DNA of 64,000 nucleotides from Peromyscus leucopus (lineage: Eukaryota; Chordata; Mammalia; Rodentia; Cricetidae), in assembly GCF_004664715.2 (NCBI RefSeq), contig NC_051065.1:151616826-151680825 (forward strand), written 5' to 3'. Below the pieces are notes generated by a model. The model was given only the letters and a program-made list of their open reading frames with translations. It did not search any database and had not been told where the DNA came from. Shown piece by piece: positions 37,301 through 51,381 of this stretch. How positions within the stretch are numbered: position 1 is the first letter of the stretch; each line of letters starts with the position of its first letter. The position numbers and the translations under genes were made by a program.

Positions 37301-39020
37301 TAGAATGTTCTCTATTGTATGAGTGACTCCACCTTCAGCTCCCTACACAGTCGGTTTCTGTCTACCCACAGCTCTCTCTAGGCTCCAAACAGAAAGATGA
37401 CACATGTCAACTGCCTGAGCTTTCCCACTCTGCTGGGTGCAAGAGCGATTTATTTAGCAAAGCATGCTCGCCCCGGTACAGAACTTGTAAACTCACATGT
37501 GTGCCTGCCTCTATTCTCGGTTTCTCCTACAGCTCTACCAGCTTCCACCCATCCCCATTTCTAACACTTCGCTTACTTTTGTGAACAGATGAGAAACAAT
37601 CCAGTAGAGTAGAGTTGTATTTTTATTTTGAAGGTAGTTCCTTTCTTTAAGTAAGTTTATGCATCATATGCTGCATCTAGCATATGTTTTGGCTGTCACA
37701 TCACCTTGGTTACCTCTTCTTGATGCTATTGAAGGACAGTGAGGCTGAACTGGCCAGTGACATGACATTTGTCTCTTTACTAATCATTGTCCTGTTGTTG
37801 ACCATGCCACCCACTATGAAGTACACCATTTATAGCCCTGCCACTGTGAGCCCCACCTGCCAACAACTGTTACTCCGTAGGTAAAGTCTGTCATGCCTGG
37901 TGAATAGCCTCTGCCGGCCAGGAGAACCTATTGTGTGTGCAGAATGCCTGGCTCTCTGTAAATCCTGAAGTTCACAAAGACTTGGCTGGAGTTGAATGTT
38001 AAGAGGATATGCTGGCATTTGATGTTTGTGGAGAATATGTACCACATACTTTCTAAGCAAGAGCCAGGCTCCAGGTGCCATCAGAGAGGAAAACAGAACA
38101 GGACGGAGGATTATATGAGCCTGGCCTTTTCCTCTTCGGAGTTTGGAGCTACAAGCTTGGGAGCTTACAGTCCCATGCACTGTTGTAGAATCGGGGCAGT
38201 TAACTCATACCCTAACCTGTTGTGAAGGTTAGATGAGGTGGTTGTGAGATGCATGGAGCCATGCCCTGGTGCCCTGGGCCAGCAAACACTTCTGTCCTTT
38301 AGAACTGAAGACCTCCCCCCAGATTTCTGGGAGTATGCTAGGATCTGCGATGCCTCTGGATGGCCTCTGCTTCAGAAGGGTACAGAGGAGATCAGAAGGC
38401 GCTTCCTGGTCACTCTAATGCAGGAGGATGGCTGTGTGGCTGGGGCTCTAACCTGGGTATGCTGATGCATAGAGAGTGAGCTTGGAAGGGAAGATCCTGT
38501 GGACTTCAGCCTTCGTCCCCTGCCACTAGTCAATCAGCTCAGGGACTCGGTGTGTCCCCACTCTTGGGTAGCACTAGGTTAAAGCCTGTCCTGGGTTTTG
38601 ACCACTCCAAGTTCTGAGGTGAGTGTGAGTCCTGCTGGCCAGGTCTGAGGAATGACTGACAATGTCTGTGTGTGTTTCTCTACACTCCTGTCAGTGATCT
38701 GCAGTTAATTCCATCGTAGTGAGTTTTGCCTGGGAGTGAGCTGTCTTTCTCTGGGTTTGTACAGCTACAACAATGGCGGCATGACAAGCGGGTTCTCAGG
38801 CTGCCATCTGTGTGTTATCGTCACTCAGCAGCCATGCTTTGTGAGTATACGAGAGCTGTAATGCATGCACTGCATAACTACAGTCATGAGCCACGCCGCT
38901 GCTGCCCCTGCTCACTTCTGCATACCTCTTCACTCACGTAGAGAGGAGGCACAAGGTTGCAGAAGGACAGAGAAAGCTTAGGCCAGTACACACACAAGGA
39001 CTTTTACAGAGCAAGCCCTC

Positions 39021-39023
<3 letters not shown>

Positions 39024-39053
<30 letters not shown>
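39024..39053. repeat. Poly(A) tract, about 30 nt
   Basis: Pure A run. The sequence before it does not look like a SINE that I recognise. Confidence 0.95.
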
Positions 39054-39055
<2 letters not shown>

Positions 39056-39734
39056 CCAGTCAGTGGGTGTGAGCAGAATCAGAGTGGGGGCTGTCAGAAG
39101 AGGTGTGCCCTGCAGGAGTCAGGGCCTACAGACGGGGCCCCGGGAGAGGCCTGCACGTGGCCTGAGGTCAAGCCCTTAACTTCTGTGTGGCTCTTCTGGC
39201 AGAGAGACATAGCACCTTCATTGCAACTCCTCCAGGTGCTAGGGATTTGCATATACTATTTATAACCCCCAGTGGCACATGGCCATTTTTATTTATTTGT
39301 CTCCTTAAAGTGGGGATTTAGTTCCTCGGACTCAGGACTGGATCTCCAGTGACTGGCACCCGCCTGGCTCTTGGTAAATGATTATGGAGTCAATGACTAG
39401 ACAAATGACCGAACACCGCCAGGCTTTGTTCTCTCTTTGTGTGTGTGGACCGGGAAGTGAAGGCTCAGAGAAGTGAAGAGACTCGGTGAACAAGTGGCAG
39501 AGAGAGAATTGGAACTAAAGCCGAAACAAAAGCGTAGCATGGACCCTTTGCTCCATTCTTTGTGGAAAATGTTTCAAAGATGAAACTGTGACGGTATTAG
39601 CGGATACTTTGAAAAAGCCAACCAAACCAAAACAAGATCAAACTTGTTTCCTTTCAAAAGCAAACTCATTCAAAATGCATTTGAAGTTAAACGCAGTTAA
39701 ACAAATTGTTCTAAGGCATCCCTGAGCCTACCTA

Positions 39735-39842
39735 GATACTTTTTTTTTGGTGGGGGGAAGTTGTGATGCTGGGAATGGAGCGTGTGGGGTCTTAGGCCTG
39801 CTAGACACATGCTCTTTACCTGAGCCACAGCCCCGCCCGCCC
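39735..39842 (-). mobile_element. ID-like SINE fragment
   Basis: Read on the + strand, TGTGATGCTGGGAATGGAGC, GTGTGGGGTCTTAGGCCTGC and GCTCTTTACCTGAGCCACAG are the antisense of an ID-type tRNA-derived SINE. Confidence 0.65.
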
Positions 39843-40639
39843 CGTCTCCTGGCTTTAACACGGTAGTGACAAATACAGCTGACAAATCTGTTAGCAGAAA
39901 TTTTGTGCCACTCCGTGTTTGGTGCCACATGCTACTGAGGAAATTGGGACCTCTCTTAGGGTTTTTAGTCTCCTCAATTAAGGAATTTGAGGATGACTCT
40001 GAAGGAAGATTGAAGACAATTTTATTAGCATTTTAAAGGAAACCACAGGCCTGGAAAGCTGTAAGTTTTGGCAGCTGTCCAGAGGAGGAGGAGAGAAAGG
40101 CATCAGCTTCTGAGTTCACATGGAGGTTCAGCAAGCAGCCACGTGGCAAATGGGGCGGGGGTTAGCTTTAGAGCAAGAGTGAAAAAGCCCCAGGTCTAGA
40201 GAAAGCGTACTTAGGCTCTGGAAAGCACCTGAAAGAAAGAGACAGAACAGAGACACAGGAAAAGGTCTGCGTCTAGATCTAGAAAGGAGGACAGGCCTAG
40301 CAGAGCTCAAGGCAGCTTCATAGAAACTATGCAGAGAGCGAGGATTCTGGGAAGGAAAAGCGTGCTATTTCATTAAGATAATAATTATGCCTCCACCTCT
40401 TTCCTGGGGGTGGGGTGGGGTATTTCTTAGCCAGGTCATTGATCAGTCAAACTGGATTAACCTTATGCTTCGTGTAGCTTGGAAAGTTGGGTTTCCGTTC
40501 AGGCCCGACCGAGGCAGATTCTATTCTCCTGCCTAGGAAGAAACAGCTGTCCCTCAGTGGGCCTCCAGTGCAGTTACTGTCCTGCGTGCTTTTGAACACA
40601 AATGTGTTTAGACGCCTGAGTGATGATGTGGGCTGCCTA

Positions 40640-40725
40640 TGATTATTGCTCTGTTTTATTGACGTGGATACCGGAGCTCAGAGACTATGCACCATTTGCC
40701 CGTGGACGGTTAGTGTGAAATGATG
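40640..40725 (-). repeat. MIR-like relic
   Basis: GTTTTATTGACGTGGATACC and GGAGCTCAGAGACTATGCAC read as an antisense MIR core. Confidence 0.5.
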
Positions 40726-40999
40726 ATGGCCTATGTAGATGCTGTGTCTGCTGGCTTGTGCTCCTGGCCACCGGGCCACAGGTGCCTGTCTACCCATGTC
40801 TTCTGGTGCTCCCATTTCTGGAGCAGGCAGAGGAAGTGTGAATTCCTGCTGTCACCACAGCTTGAGGAGGGCCAGGGTCCTCAGAAGGCTTCGTGGTAAT
40901 TTTGTCCTGTTGAAGCATGGAGGTTTAAACCACAGCTTAGGGGCTTACCCCAAGGACTGTACATCAGAAGAAGGATGGGCTGGGTTCCGGCTAGGACCT

Positions 41000-41050
41000 G
41001 GTAAGGTAAGGCAGGAAAACAACAACAAAACAAAACAAACAAACAAAACA
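41000..41050. repeat. CAAA-rich simple repeat
   Basis: A/C-rich run of AACA, AAAC and CAAA units. Confidence 0.8.
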
Positions 41051-41849
41051 GCAGAGAGCCTTCGATTGCTAGTCGAGAGCATGACAGTTCAAGGGGGTGT
41101 AAGATCCTTGGTAGAAGCGCGGGTAATCAACCCTCAGGGTGCCTAGGTTATTGTTTGACTAGGTGTTTGCACACTAAATATTTCAGAGGGAGCAGACAGT
41201 GTCTGCTTTGCATTTGCCCATGGAGCGCAGGAGGAGATACTTTGAAGTCTCAATATGATGCCCCCTCTTGCTCTGTTTTCACCGATCCTTATTAATTCTA
41301 GAGGAAATACTGCATCAAGTTGACTCCTCATGTAGTGGAACCTTTTCCCAGGTACCTTGGCACTTACATATATATTTGAAGAAAGCCTTCTAGAATAGAA
41401 AATAGAGATCCCTGGATCCTTTAAGGAAGAATAGTGAACATATTTTATTCTCTTTCGGGGATTGTGTCATCACTAGGAAACTCAGTGTTTAGACCTGTAG
41501 TAATACTGTGAAGCCATGGGGAGGTGGGTGGGGTTGGAGCAACTTGCAGTGTGCCTTTGAAGTGTGTCGTGGTGTGAAAGGTTTGGGGTCCACTGTTCCA
41601 GTTCCCCCCATCTTCCCTTCCTGCTCCTCTCCTGTGGACTTGGGAACTTCATACATGGTCCTTGCCAGCTATACAAAGTAAAGGAAGGTAGGTTTCCATG
41701 GCCGGCTTACAGATGAATGGGAAGTGTTAGCGCTAGAGGTGCAGCAGCATTGACTTTGGCTTCTCGGTGCCTTCCCCCATGACTCCCTCTGTTCTCACTA
41801 GTTCCTGTGTGATTGAGGCACTTGGCTCTGTGCCTTCTGACAACTTTAA

Positions 41850-42130
41850 TGTCAGCACTTACACTGCTGGCACTGTTTTAAGTACACGACATGTGTTAAC
41901 TCATTTAGTCTTTTCAACAACTCCATCAGACTTCTGTTATAATTACAATCATCCCTTCACTTCTTTATTTATATATTTTACTGACATAGCAGTAAGTGTA
42001 CATATTTACCATAGTCATCCTCTTCTAAAGATGAGGGAGAGGCACAGGGGAGCGAGCTAGCGTGTGTGAAGTTCACAGACTGGGAAAAATCAAAGCAGTT
42101 GTTCTGAGGTCCCGTCTGAGCAGGTGGCTC
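41850..42130 (-). repeat. MIR element
   Basis: ACATGTGTTAACTCATTTAG, TCTTTTCAACAACTCCATCA and, further on, GATGAGGGAGAGGCACAGGG read as an antisense MIR, with an AT-rich stretch inside. Confidence 0.7.
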
Positions 42131-42824
42131 CCGAGTCTGTACCCTTAACTGCTGTGTAGCATGACCTCCCTGAGGTGTGGGAGGGAGGGAGTCTCCTCGG
42201 AAAGAGGTGCTTTATTTCAGCCCATGGCTTGTGTGTGTACCATGTGCATGGTTGTCTTTCACTGGGGGTGCCAAAGGAGGAGCGGTAGCCCCTCTCAGGG
42301 GTGGAGCTGCTCAGGGTGTGCTGTGTCTCTGAAGATCCTAGGGTCCACTTGTCCACCAGGGGAGGGCACAGATCGTCCACTGGCTCCTGAGAAGTGGGCT
42401 TGGCTTTGAGACCTGGCTTTACCATGAATCGGTGACTCACGTTAGCCGAGCTCTTCAATCACACAGGGCTCTAGTCCTGTGTAGAGAGAAAAATTGTGAG
42501 TTGGAGGGAGGAGCACACTTCCTGAGACAGGTTTACAGCCAGAAAGAGAGCGCTCTGAAAGCTGCCTGTGAGCTCCAGGCCTCCTTGGGACCTGTCAGTA
42601 CTTTGGTGGCGGTAGGGCTGGGAGCATCAGGTGGGGGACTGCAAGGGCACCCAGCTGTGGGCACCGTCCTGAAGTTATCCTTCCCCTCCCTCTCAAGGTC
42701 GAGAGGCTCCTCTATGGCTCTCTTACGCAGTAAGGCTTCACTGGAGACTTTTGAGCAGCCCAGGTTTTGTGGAAACACCACAGAAGTATATCTAACAGGC
42801 TGTGTACTGGACAAAGAGGAAGTT

Positions 42825-43035
42825 AAACTGGCTGGTATGGCCCTGGGGCATTTTCTACCTCTGCCACTGACTACCAGTTAGGCCTTTTCACCGTTCCGCC
42901 TGGGACTTGAGACTTCTTAGTTGTGAAATACAGATAATAACTCAATGAGCTGTGGCGAGTCAAGTGAGAAGATGTGGAAGAATGCTGGGAAACATACAAA
43001 AAGCCCCGTGACTGTGCTTGCTGCTGCTATTAGAG
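42825..43035 (+). repeat. MIR element
   Basis: CTCTGCCACTGACTACCAGT, AGTTGTGAAATACAGATAAT and GTCAAGTGAGAAGATGTGGA are in MIR order. Confidence 0.7.
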
Positions 43036-45864
43036 CTCTAGGGATAGTCTGTCTCTGGATTGTTTACTCTGTGTTTCTGGTACATTCCTCTGTGAACCTT
43101 TTCCCTTAGCCTCAAGATAACTTAGAGATGTAAAAGACGCAAAAGCCAAGTTCCAAATTTAGTTTCTGACCTCCCTAAGATGGATGGAGAGCGATGAGGT
43201 TGACACCTGCTTTCTGGAGAGCTGGCTGAACCGAACTGGTTGGGAAAGTACTTTTGTATGCGCTCAGGCTGGAGTGAGTGTCCCTCACTCCATGGCCAGA
43301 GGGCTCATTCGGTGTACTTCTGGATCCAGCTTACCTTTCTTTTACTCACTGGCTCTGGACTGGCCCACTACACTGTGTGACAACTTCGTCTTATCCTGAT
43401 CCATCTGCAAAGACTATTTCCAAGTAAAGTCACATTCCCAGGCTTGACAATGAGATCATAAATAGACCTTTCTGAAGGGCACAGTTCAGCATCCGCTCAC
43501 AGCAAGTGGGAGCAGGAATCACGTGCAAACAGCACCTGGGGCAATGGCTGGCAGCTGGTGGGAAGCTCAGGAGTGACCGCCCAGCCTTGGTCGTGCAGGT
43601 GTCGAGACAGTGAGGGCTGAGTGTCCCTCTCCTGGGAGGTTAGGTCGGATGGGCTTTACCCATTTAGCATCAGTATCACTTATCTCTGAACTCCTTCCTT
43701 GTTCCTCACCTTACTGAGTGACCTCAGGCTAGCATTCGCCTTCTGTTTGTCCAGAAGAGAGTGTGGTTAAGGGGATTCTTAGATATTTTGGACATCTGTG
43801 CCTCCTTTCCTGATGAATCAGCCTGCTGACAAGATACCAGGACACCCGTGTACACATTAGCTCAGCTATGGACTGGAGGGCAGCTGTGCTCTGGGAGTGT
43901 GCTGGGAATGCAGAGCTGCACAAAGGCTGGCCAGCGTGGTGGGGAGGGTCTCTTGTTTCCTTTGGTCTCTACCTCAGTGGTGGTCTTGGTTCCTGTGCTC
44001 CTGACAGGTGAGACTTCAGAGGAAACACGGTAGCAGGGTAAGCAGTCAGGAGCCATTAGAATAAGCCACGACGTGCTCTTCAGGTAGAGTGGGCTGAATT
44101 GAGCAGCTTCCACCTCCAGCCTAGCACGGTGCTTTGCTCTCTCTCCCTATTATCCTGTCCCCTGTGCCTCTCTCAGCGTAGGCACTTCCAGGAAAAGAAC
44201 TGTTTTGTTTCGGTTTTTTTCTGGGAAGCCCATTTTACACAGAATTCTGTCTAAGTAAATATAGAAAGATGCAAGAATGTGTATAGGGGCTTAAGTACTC
44301 TTAAAGTTGAAATGCACACTTGCAGGAAAGGGCGGTGGCACTCTGCATATTCACCTGACTAGGAAGTCTTGAAGTTGCTTTAGTCTGACCTAGCTGTTAG
44401 GATCAAAGTCACGCATTCTCTCTTGCATCCTGTTTTTGAGGCCCTGAGCTGGCCCATCTGGAGTTGACCACTGCCACTGTCTTTATACCTTGACCATCAG
44501 TCAGGTACTACCATTATGTCTCTCTCATCTTGTTTGTGGATCTTGAGCAGGTCCACTTAGTATTCTGTCGTCCTTCATTGGGAGGCCTGTTGGACAGTTC
44601 TGCTCAGAGCTAACCTCCTGCCTGTGTCCAGGCTCTTGACAAGGGAGCCAGCCATGCTGCCAGAAACCCAGTAGGCAGAGTAGTAAACAAGATACGCTCA
44701 GGCAGGGCACCACGAATGCCACGGAGAACAAGGCAAAGTAGGCAAAGAGAGAGCGCCAGTGACAGTGGGTAGGTAAGCATGGAAGGGCTCCCTGAGGAGG
44801 TGTTCACCTGAGCAGCACTGGAGGTACAGAGAAGAGAAGGGGCCAGAGGGACAACACCTGTAGAGACTCCTGTGTGTAGAGCACAGCCCAGCAGAGCAAG
44901 GGCCTGACAGCGAGAGGAACTCGGGGTGTTTGCCATACCTAGAGTCAGGTGGAGGAGGATATGAGCTTGTGCAGAGGTACCATCGACCTGATGAGGAGTC
45001 TAGGGTTTGTCCCAAGGGCGGGGATGATGGTTGATTAGCTGCTACCAGCCTCCAAAAGAGCAGGTGTCCTGACTGGCTAAGAAAGGGGAGCTTTGAAAAC
45101 TGAGCGACCACAGGAGCCTTAGCTTTCCAAGAGAGTGTTTCTGTGGTTGCCAGTAGGCCTGAGTAGATCTCACTGAGAGAGTGCCCTGGAAGGTGCAAGC
45201 TGCCATTTTTAGAAGGGAAGATAGACTTAGAAAATTTGCCCCAATGGAGAGGGACACGGAGGTGGGTATTGGGAAGAGATTTCCCACCTCTGTACATTGG
45301 GATTTGGTGACCTAGACCTCATTTGCCTGATTAGCAAGGGGGCCTCCAGGTCTCTGTGTGTCCGGAAGCACTTGGTCACCATCTGCCTGGCTGGGGGGTG
45401 AGGGCATTCTTACCTCCACTCGTTCTCGGCTGTTTATAATTATCCACATGAAAGCCAGGTGTTTGAACTTGTGGGAGGCTTTCGATTTGAAGTCTCTTTT
45501 TTTATATCTATGGCCACAGCACACCTTTTACCTCAGGTTTATTCATTTGTATCTTGCTTTTCAGCATTCACTGGCCCATTGTCATGTAATTGGGCATCTG
45601 TTATGTTCTAGTCCCTGGGCAAGGGACATCCAGTTATAAAAGATATAGTGTCTACTGGCCTAAGTGGTTCCCAATTTTCTGAGGACAGCTGGAGATTCAC
45701 CCCCAATAACTGTGAAGGTCAGGTATCACCAAGCTTGTGGTTTGGTGGAAAGTGTGCATTTTCCTGGCATTTCTTTTTCTTGTCTCAATTTGCTTAATGA
45801 TCATTTCTTGCTAATGGCGCTTTGAGGAGTCTGGAGAGGCCCCAGATTGCGGAGGAGAGTGCTA

Positions 45865-46060
45865 ACAGGGACAGAAGTGCTGACCTGGCTGTGTGCCCCA
45901 GGGCAGGTCTCCTAACCTCCTGAGCCTCAGTTTCCATCTGTTACTTAGGGCTAATTACACCTACTTAACTACAGACTTTTGTGAGAAGCATTATCTCATT
46001 AGAGATAATGTTCTTAGAAGTGCTTGGAAATTTTGTGTAGCTTTCTCAAATGGTAAGCAT
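45865..46060 (+). repeat. MIR element
   Basis: GCTGACCTGGCTGTGTGCCC, CCTGAGCCTCAGTTTCCATC and GGGCTAATTACACCTACTTA are in MIR order. Confidence 0.7.
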
Positions 46061-48384
46061 TGTTATTTTTATTATTGAGTGCTGCTAATTCAGCACCAGA
46101 GGTGGTGAAGGAAGAAAAGGCCATTGTTATCACCCTTGCGCTGTCACAGCTGGGTACTGGGGTGTGTTTGGATGGAAAGGCTGTGCTGGGAAAGGCCATG
46201 AAGCAGCCATGGAAGAATTCATGGTCAGGCCGGGAGACAAGCCATGTGAAGGGAACCATGAATAGGTCATGCCGAGAGACTCTGGCTCTTAAGTGCTCCA
46301 ACATTCTCTGGCTATAGTCAGGAAAGGCTCGTGAACTTAGCTGTCACTAACAGGAAAGTAAGAATCATCTTGAGACTATCATTAATCAAACAAATATTTA
46401 TTAGGTAGCAAGTAGTGTGCATTGGGAGACATGTAAATACATTTTGGTTGGGGAATCTAAGAGGAGATAAGCATAGGTACAGTATTGCTTCTTTCCCAAA
46501 TGATTCACCTGGGAGGACACTTTCAGCCTATTTAATTGCCAAAAATCAGCCTTTATACGTTTGGGGATGGTAGGAAATAGTCTCCTTACTGGTTTCCTTT
46601 TGCACATTGTTGTCGGGGGAGTGAGTACATGCTTCTTCTGTTCCTCCTTATCTGTGTTTCTCCAGTGAAGTCTGGGGTTACCTCTGCCAATCACCACTCT
46701 GTCTAAGTAGATAGAAAGTAACACATTTCATGCCATAAAACGGCATGACAGGCCCCTGGGAAGTATTTTGTAGAAGAGCATTTTGGTGACACCCCATACC
46801 AATAAAGCCAAGAGTCTGCTTTGGTGGAATTAGCATATTGTTGCCTAAAGCCATTGTCAATAACCCCTCCATTACATTTAGGTCACACAAAAGCAGGCTG
46901 GCGAGAGGGAGGGCACCCTTCCCAGGGCAGGACTGGCATCTGCTTTCCTGTCCTCAGCAGTGCACTGTCTGACTCCTCTCTGGTCAGCCTGGCTTCCTGA
47001 AACTTAGCTGGACCCTTTTGAAGTCTCTAAAACATTAAACAAGCAGGCCACAGCACTCCAGGGATTGTCACGAGGTTGTGCTGTGTGCTGCCATTTCCCA
47101 CCGCTGTCCTCAGCCTGGAAAGCCTTGCGCTTTACAGATCTAGGGTGGGGAACAGGGACAGATCGGGGTAGAGCTGGGACTTCATCAGAACCAACTTGTG
47201 ATGACAGGAAGGTCCAGGGGTCCCAGGAGTGTGGCACCCCTTTTCCTAAACCATCTCTGGATGTATACAGTTCTCCACCCTCCCACTTTTCAGTCTTTGT
47301 CCTTACTCCCCTTCCCCCACATTTGGTCTTGGCTTGGGTCACAAACCCTGAGACAGGTACCCTGAGTGAGTCAGGACCTCTAAAATCCACAGCCGGGTCC
47401 CTACAAAGCCCTGCAACAAAACAAAGGCAATAGTGGAGAGGCTGCAAAGTTCTTCATGATCCTTTCACTGAGCAGGCAGACGGAAGGACTGAATATGGAA
47501 AGCAGATATTTCAACCCTAGAGGAACAGGCTGTTAAAGGGTAACTACCAGCAAAAGCCCAGAGGGCTTTTCTGGTGGGACATCCTGTCTTCTGGATCTTT
47601 CCCATGGAATCTCAGGCCTAAACAAGATCCCTTCCTCTTCTGGCCTCATAGCACCTAGCACTTCCACACTCTGTCTCTAATGCTTGTTTTTTCATGTTCT
47701 TTATCACTAATCTTGGAATTTGCACCGCCAGTGTGCAACACCACTCTGGAAAACAGTATACCTAGGCCCGTCTGGCAAGAATTAGGATGACGCCAAGAGC
47801 GGGGAATTCATGCGACGACGGGGACCATGTTATTGTTTGTATGATGTGTCTATAGACACAGTTATGCTCAGACAGGCAGGCAGACACACATGCAGGCACA
47901 CACATTTTTATGACACCCATGGAGTCCTGCAAATAAGAAGGTCCCTGAAATGACACATATGAAGGTAGGGAAAGGCCCAAGTGCATCACTCTGCAGCAAT
48001 CAATCATCTGCACAAGTGCAGAAATCCAGTGAGTCTTTTGTGACCTGCGTCTGACAGATGGCCACCAAGAGTTGTTGGCTTGTCCTATTAAAATACGGCA
48101 TTGGGAAGACCCGCCGTAAAAATAGACCTTTTGATTTTAAGACTCACCTTATACACTAACAAGGAAACATTTGACCTTGTCTTCCAGCCACTGCTCACCA
48201 ACTGCCCATTATCATTTTGTGTATTCTGTTGAGTCCCGCTCCAGCACCAGCCTGGGCTCCTGATTTTGAGGAGTACATTATAGACTCAGGTTCAATGTCA
48301 TTTTTTTTCTCTTTAGCTCCTAGTTACCTTTGGTTATATAAACATCACCCTCTAGTAGTCTTCTAGAGCATATAGTATTTGCTA

Positions 48385-48560
48385 GGAAGTTTTCAATGTG
48401 TAGTCTTGTAATCTTTAATCCCGGTATCAGTTTTGCAAGGGAGATGTTTTCAGCTCTCATTCAGCAAAGAAGCAATTCAGAGGCAAAGTGGCCAAGCTAG
48501 GACCACAGGGCTAGGAGTTGAAGGAGCCAAGAATTGAACCGGACTCTGTGTTATTCAAAT
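48385..48560 (-). repeat. MIR-like relic
   Basis: GAAGCAATTCAGAGGCAAAG, GTGGCCAAGCTAGGACCACA and GAGCCAAGAATTGAACCGGA read as an antisense MIR. Confidence 0.65.
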
Positions 48561-50538
48561 AACACAGGGTTTATTCTCTCTAATGTATGGAACCTTTTGC
48601 TTCCATGTCTACCCCAGATAATGGAGTAAGAACCGTTTGAAGAAGATGGGTGGATGTTTTGGTGTCTGTGATGGCAAGAGTGAGTAGGAACAGGATGTGT
48701 TGTACTAACTGCCTTCTGGTCTTGTGCACCACTCAAGGTGGGTTGCTGGGTATCCAGGACCCTTGCTTTGCATCAGGCCTAGGTCAGCCATAATAGTTCC
48801 TTTTCTCCTCTCTCCTTTCCTCCTCCTTTTCCTCCTCATCTTTCTCCTTTTTAAAAAAATTTTTTTTTGCCTTTCTGGTAATATTTTGTATAGAATTCAG
48901 TTTTTCCTGAGGTTATCTGTAAAGACTTGGAAGGTGATATTTTAGATTTGGGAAAATGTGGTCTTTTTGGCCACTTTTAAAGGGTCACTTTAACAGCAGT
49001 AGAAGACTTAAGAGATAACATTTGGGGTCGTGTAGGATTCCTTAGAAACCTGTTGAGCTTGCTTCATTTTAGGACTCACAAAAGGCTTGAGTGCTTGAGT
49101 GTCTGGGGTTGAGGGAGAAAGGATAGCTAAACTGCCTTGAGATTTGGTGCTTTATTCCTGTGACCCTGTGGAAATGCAGATTGATGCCCATGTTCAGACC
49201 AGTGAAGAAGCAGGCTGAGTATTCATCCAGCCCAGGCTTAAAGCCAATGGAATGAGAAAGACTTGGCAAAATATCATGGGAAATGTCATGGTCCCTTCTG
49301 GATTCACTTAAAAAGCCCAAGACCCATTTACTTCTGATTTCAAGGCATTTCTATGAATAGTATTTTGGGAAGCTGGAGTCTGGGAAGATCCTGGCTGTAG
49401 GAATTGTCAGTCGCATACAGCAGGATTCTGCCTTTTCAGGTTTTCACAGTGCTATAGCCTCTACCTTAAATGCTCCCGAGTGCCCAGGTGTTAAAGGATT
49501 GGTTTCATCGGGCCCTTCTGGAAAGTATTGGGGCCCTTAAGAAGTAGAGCTTAATGAGAGGTCTTGAAGTCTTGTGAGTGTGCCTCTGAAGGGGAACAGT
49601 GAGGCTGAGGCCCCCCCCCTTTTTTTTTTGGTGTGTTTTTGTTTCTCTCAATACTTAGCATACAGCATGTTGCTGACCACATCCCAAAGTGATGGGGCCA
49701 ACACACTATGGATTGGAACCTCCAACATCATGAGCTGAAGTGAGCCTGCTGTCTCCTTTGTTTTTTACAGTGACAGAAAGAGACCACAAACAGAATGTTA
49801 GTTTTCCAAACTGCTTGTTAACTACTTCACCAGAATGTTTTAGACCAGGATTGTCTTTGAGAAGAGATGGTACCTGGAACATATGGGAGGAAATTTTCCT
49901 TCAGCTCAGGGCAGCAAATGGGAACTGGCCAGATGAGAGCCAGTCTTGAATAGAGAGGGAAACTCTTCATAGGCATGTGCCCAGGCTGGTGAAAACACCA
50001 AATCGGGGCTGCCAAGGAGTCAGAGGCTGCTGAATGCCAGCAAGCCAGAGGCTCGGGAGTGTGGACAGCAGGTGGGGCTTAAGATTAAGCTGGCTTTATG
50101 AGGACAAGGCAGCAAGCAGGAAGCAAGGTAAGGATCCAGATGTGACCCAGTGACAGAATCAGGAACAGAGAGACCGCATAAGAAGCAGTCAGAGATCCAG
50201 CAAGAAGCCCAGGCCACAGAGCAGTCATGTGCTCATAGACTGTGTGGGCTGGAGCCACCGTCCTCAGAAAGGGGCTGGCAGTCTTGTTCATCAGCCTGGG
50301 ATCGTTCCATATTTGTAAGGTTGGGGTTGAGTCCTGGTTTGGGTAGGACGGGAGCTGGAGGTAGGGCAGGGTGGGCTGGAGTATTAAAGAGAAGTAACTA
50401 GTCATTCCTCTCCTTAGGAGGCTTAGACAAGGCCAGTTCCAGTCTCTCTAACTCCTGCTGGAAAGAGCTTTAGAGAAAACCCTGGGGGCGGGGGCTGACC
50501 TGGAATAGATGCTCATTTAAACGGGTGGTTTTAAAGTT

Positions 50539-50650
50539 ACACAGCTGGGCAGTGCTGGCGCACACCTTTAATCTCAGCACTTGGGAGTCAGAGACAGGCG
50601 GATCTCTGTGAGTTCCAGGCTAGCCAAGGCTATCTATATATTGTCTCTCT
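50539..50650 (+). mobile_element. B1 SINE, 3' truncated or diverged
   Basis: CTGGGCAGTGCTGGCGCACA, CCTTTAATCTCAGCACTTGG and GACAGGCGGATCTCTGTGAG are clear B1. The right end is diverged and leads into a CA microsatellite. Confidence 0.92.
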
Positions 50651-50655
50651 CAAAT

Positions 50656-50656
<1 letters not shown>

Positions 50657-50706
<50 letters not shown>

Positions 50707-50740
50707 ACGCGCGCACGCATGCACGGCACGCATGCATCAA
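50657..50740. repeat. (CA)n microsatellite with CG/GCATG-rich end
   Basis: About 24 CA units (50657-50705), then an alternating purine-pyrimidine stretch of CGCGCGCACGCATGCACGG type. Confidence 0.95.
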
Positions 50741-50919
50741 ACAAACCCCACAGGAAGCAGTGATGTCACCAACTTCAGTTTTCAGTTTCCTTGGGAAAGT
50801 GGAGGTGGCGACTCTTGTTCCCTCTTGTTTCCTCTTCCATCAATCTCTTAAAACAGTATTTGTGACAGTGCGGCATGAAGTACAGAGCACTTGGGTAAAC
50901 ATCTTGGGAGGATTATGTG

Positions 50920-51009
50920 TAAAACTCAGTGGAGAATGTTACCTCTGGGCAGGTGCCAAGGACCCGGGGGTAGCTTGCTTTCTTGGATCCTGTATGCTTT
51001 CTTTGTGTC
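50920..51009 (+). repeat. Inverted repeat pair, left copy
   Basis: About 90 nt including GAATGTTACCTCTGGGCAGG and GTATGCTTTCTTTGTGT. The reverse complement recurs at 51834-51924 with about 12 mismatches by eye (about 87% identity). I do not recognise the family. Confidence 0.9.
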
Positions 51010-51381
51010 AACTGGTTCTTCTGGCTGGCTTCACTATGTCAGTTTTTGACAGTTATGGAGAAGGATGAGAAAACTCGGAGATTTTGTGAGAAAACCTTGG
51101 TGCTGTATTCACAACAAACTATCAGTGGTGTGGGCTCCTTTGATTACAGCCAGTCTCCACTGTGGCAGAAATCGAAGTTTGCGGATAGTTCAAGCTAGGA
51201 AAAAGCACAATAATGATCCAGTTAATTTCTTGATTATATAGACAGGGGAAACTAAGGCTAAGCTAAATCTTGCTCAAGTCCAAGTAAAGCTGAAGCCACA
51301 TTTACTGTGACCTGTGTACTTTGTAGGCACTGCTGACTGACTGTCGGGATTTAGAAATGGAGTTCGGGAGTTCTGACTACC

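Noticed and set aside
42432..42881. Plus-strand frame of 149 residues
   Set aside because: No recognisable domain, and its end runs into a MIR element. Treated as chance.
44698..45297. Minus-strand frame of 199 residues
   Set aside because: No known family, no splice context or repeat explanation, and overlapping frames on the same strand. Most likely a chance open frame in GC-rich intronic DNA.
50650..50740. GCGC/GCATG stretch as a CpG island or promoter
   Set aside because: It is the decayed end of a CA microsatellite in a B1 tail, and is too short.
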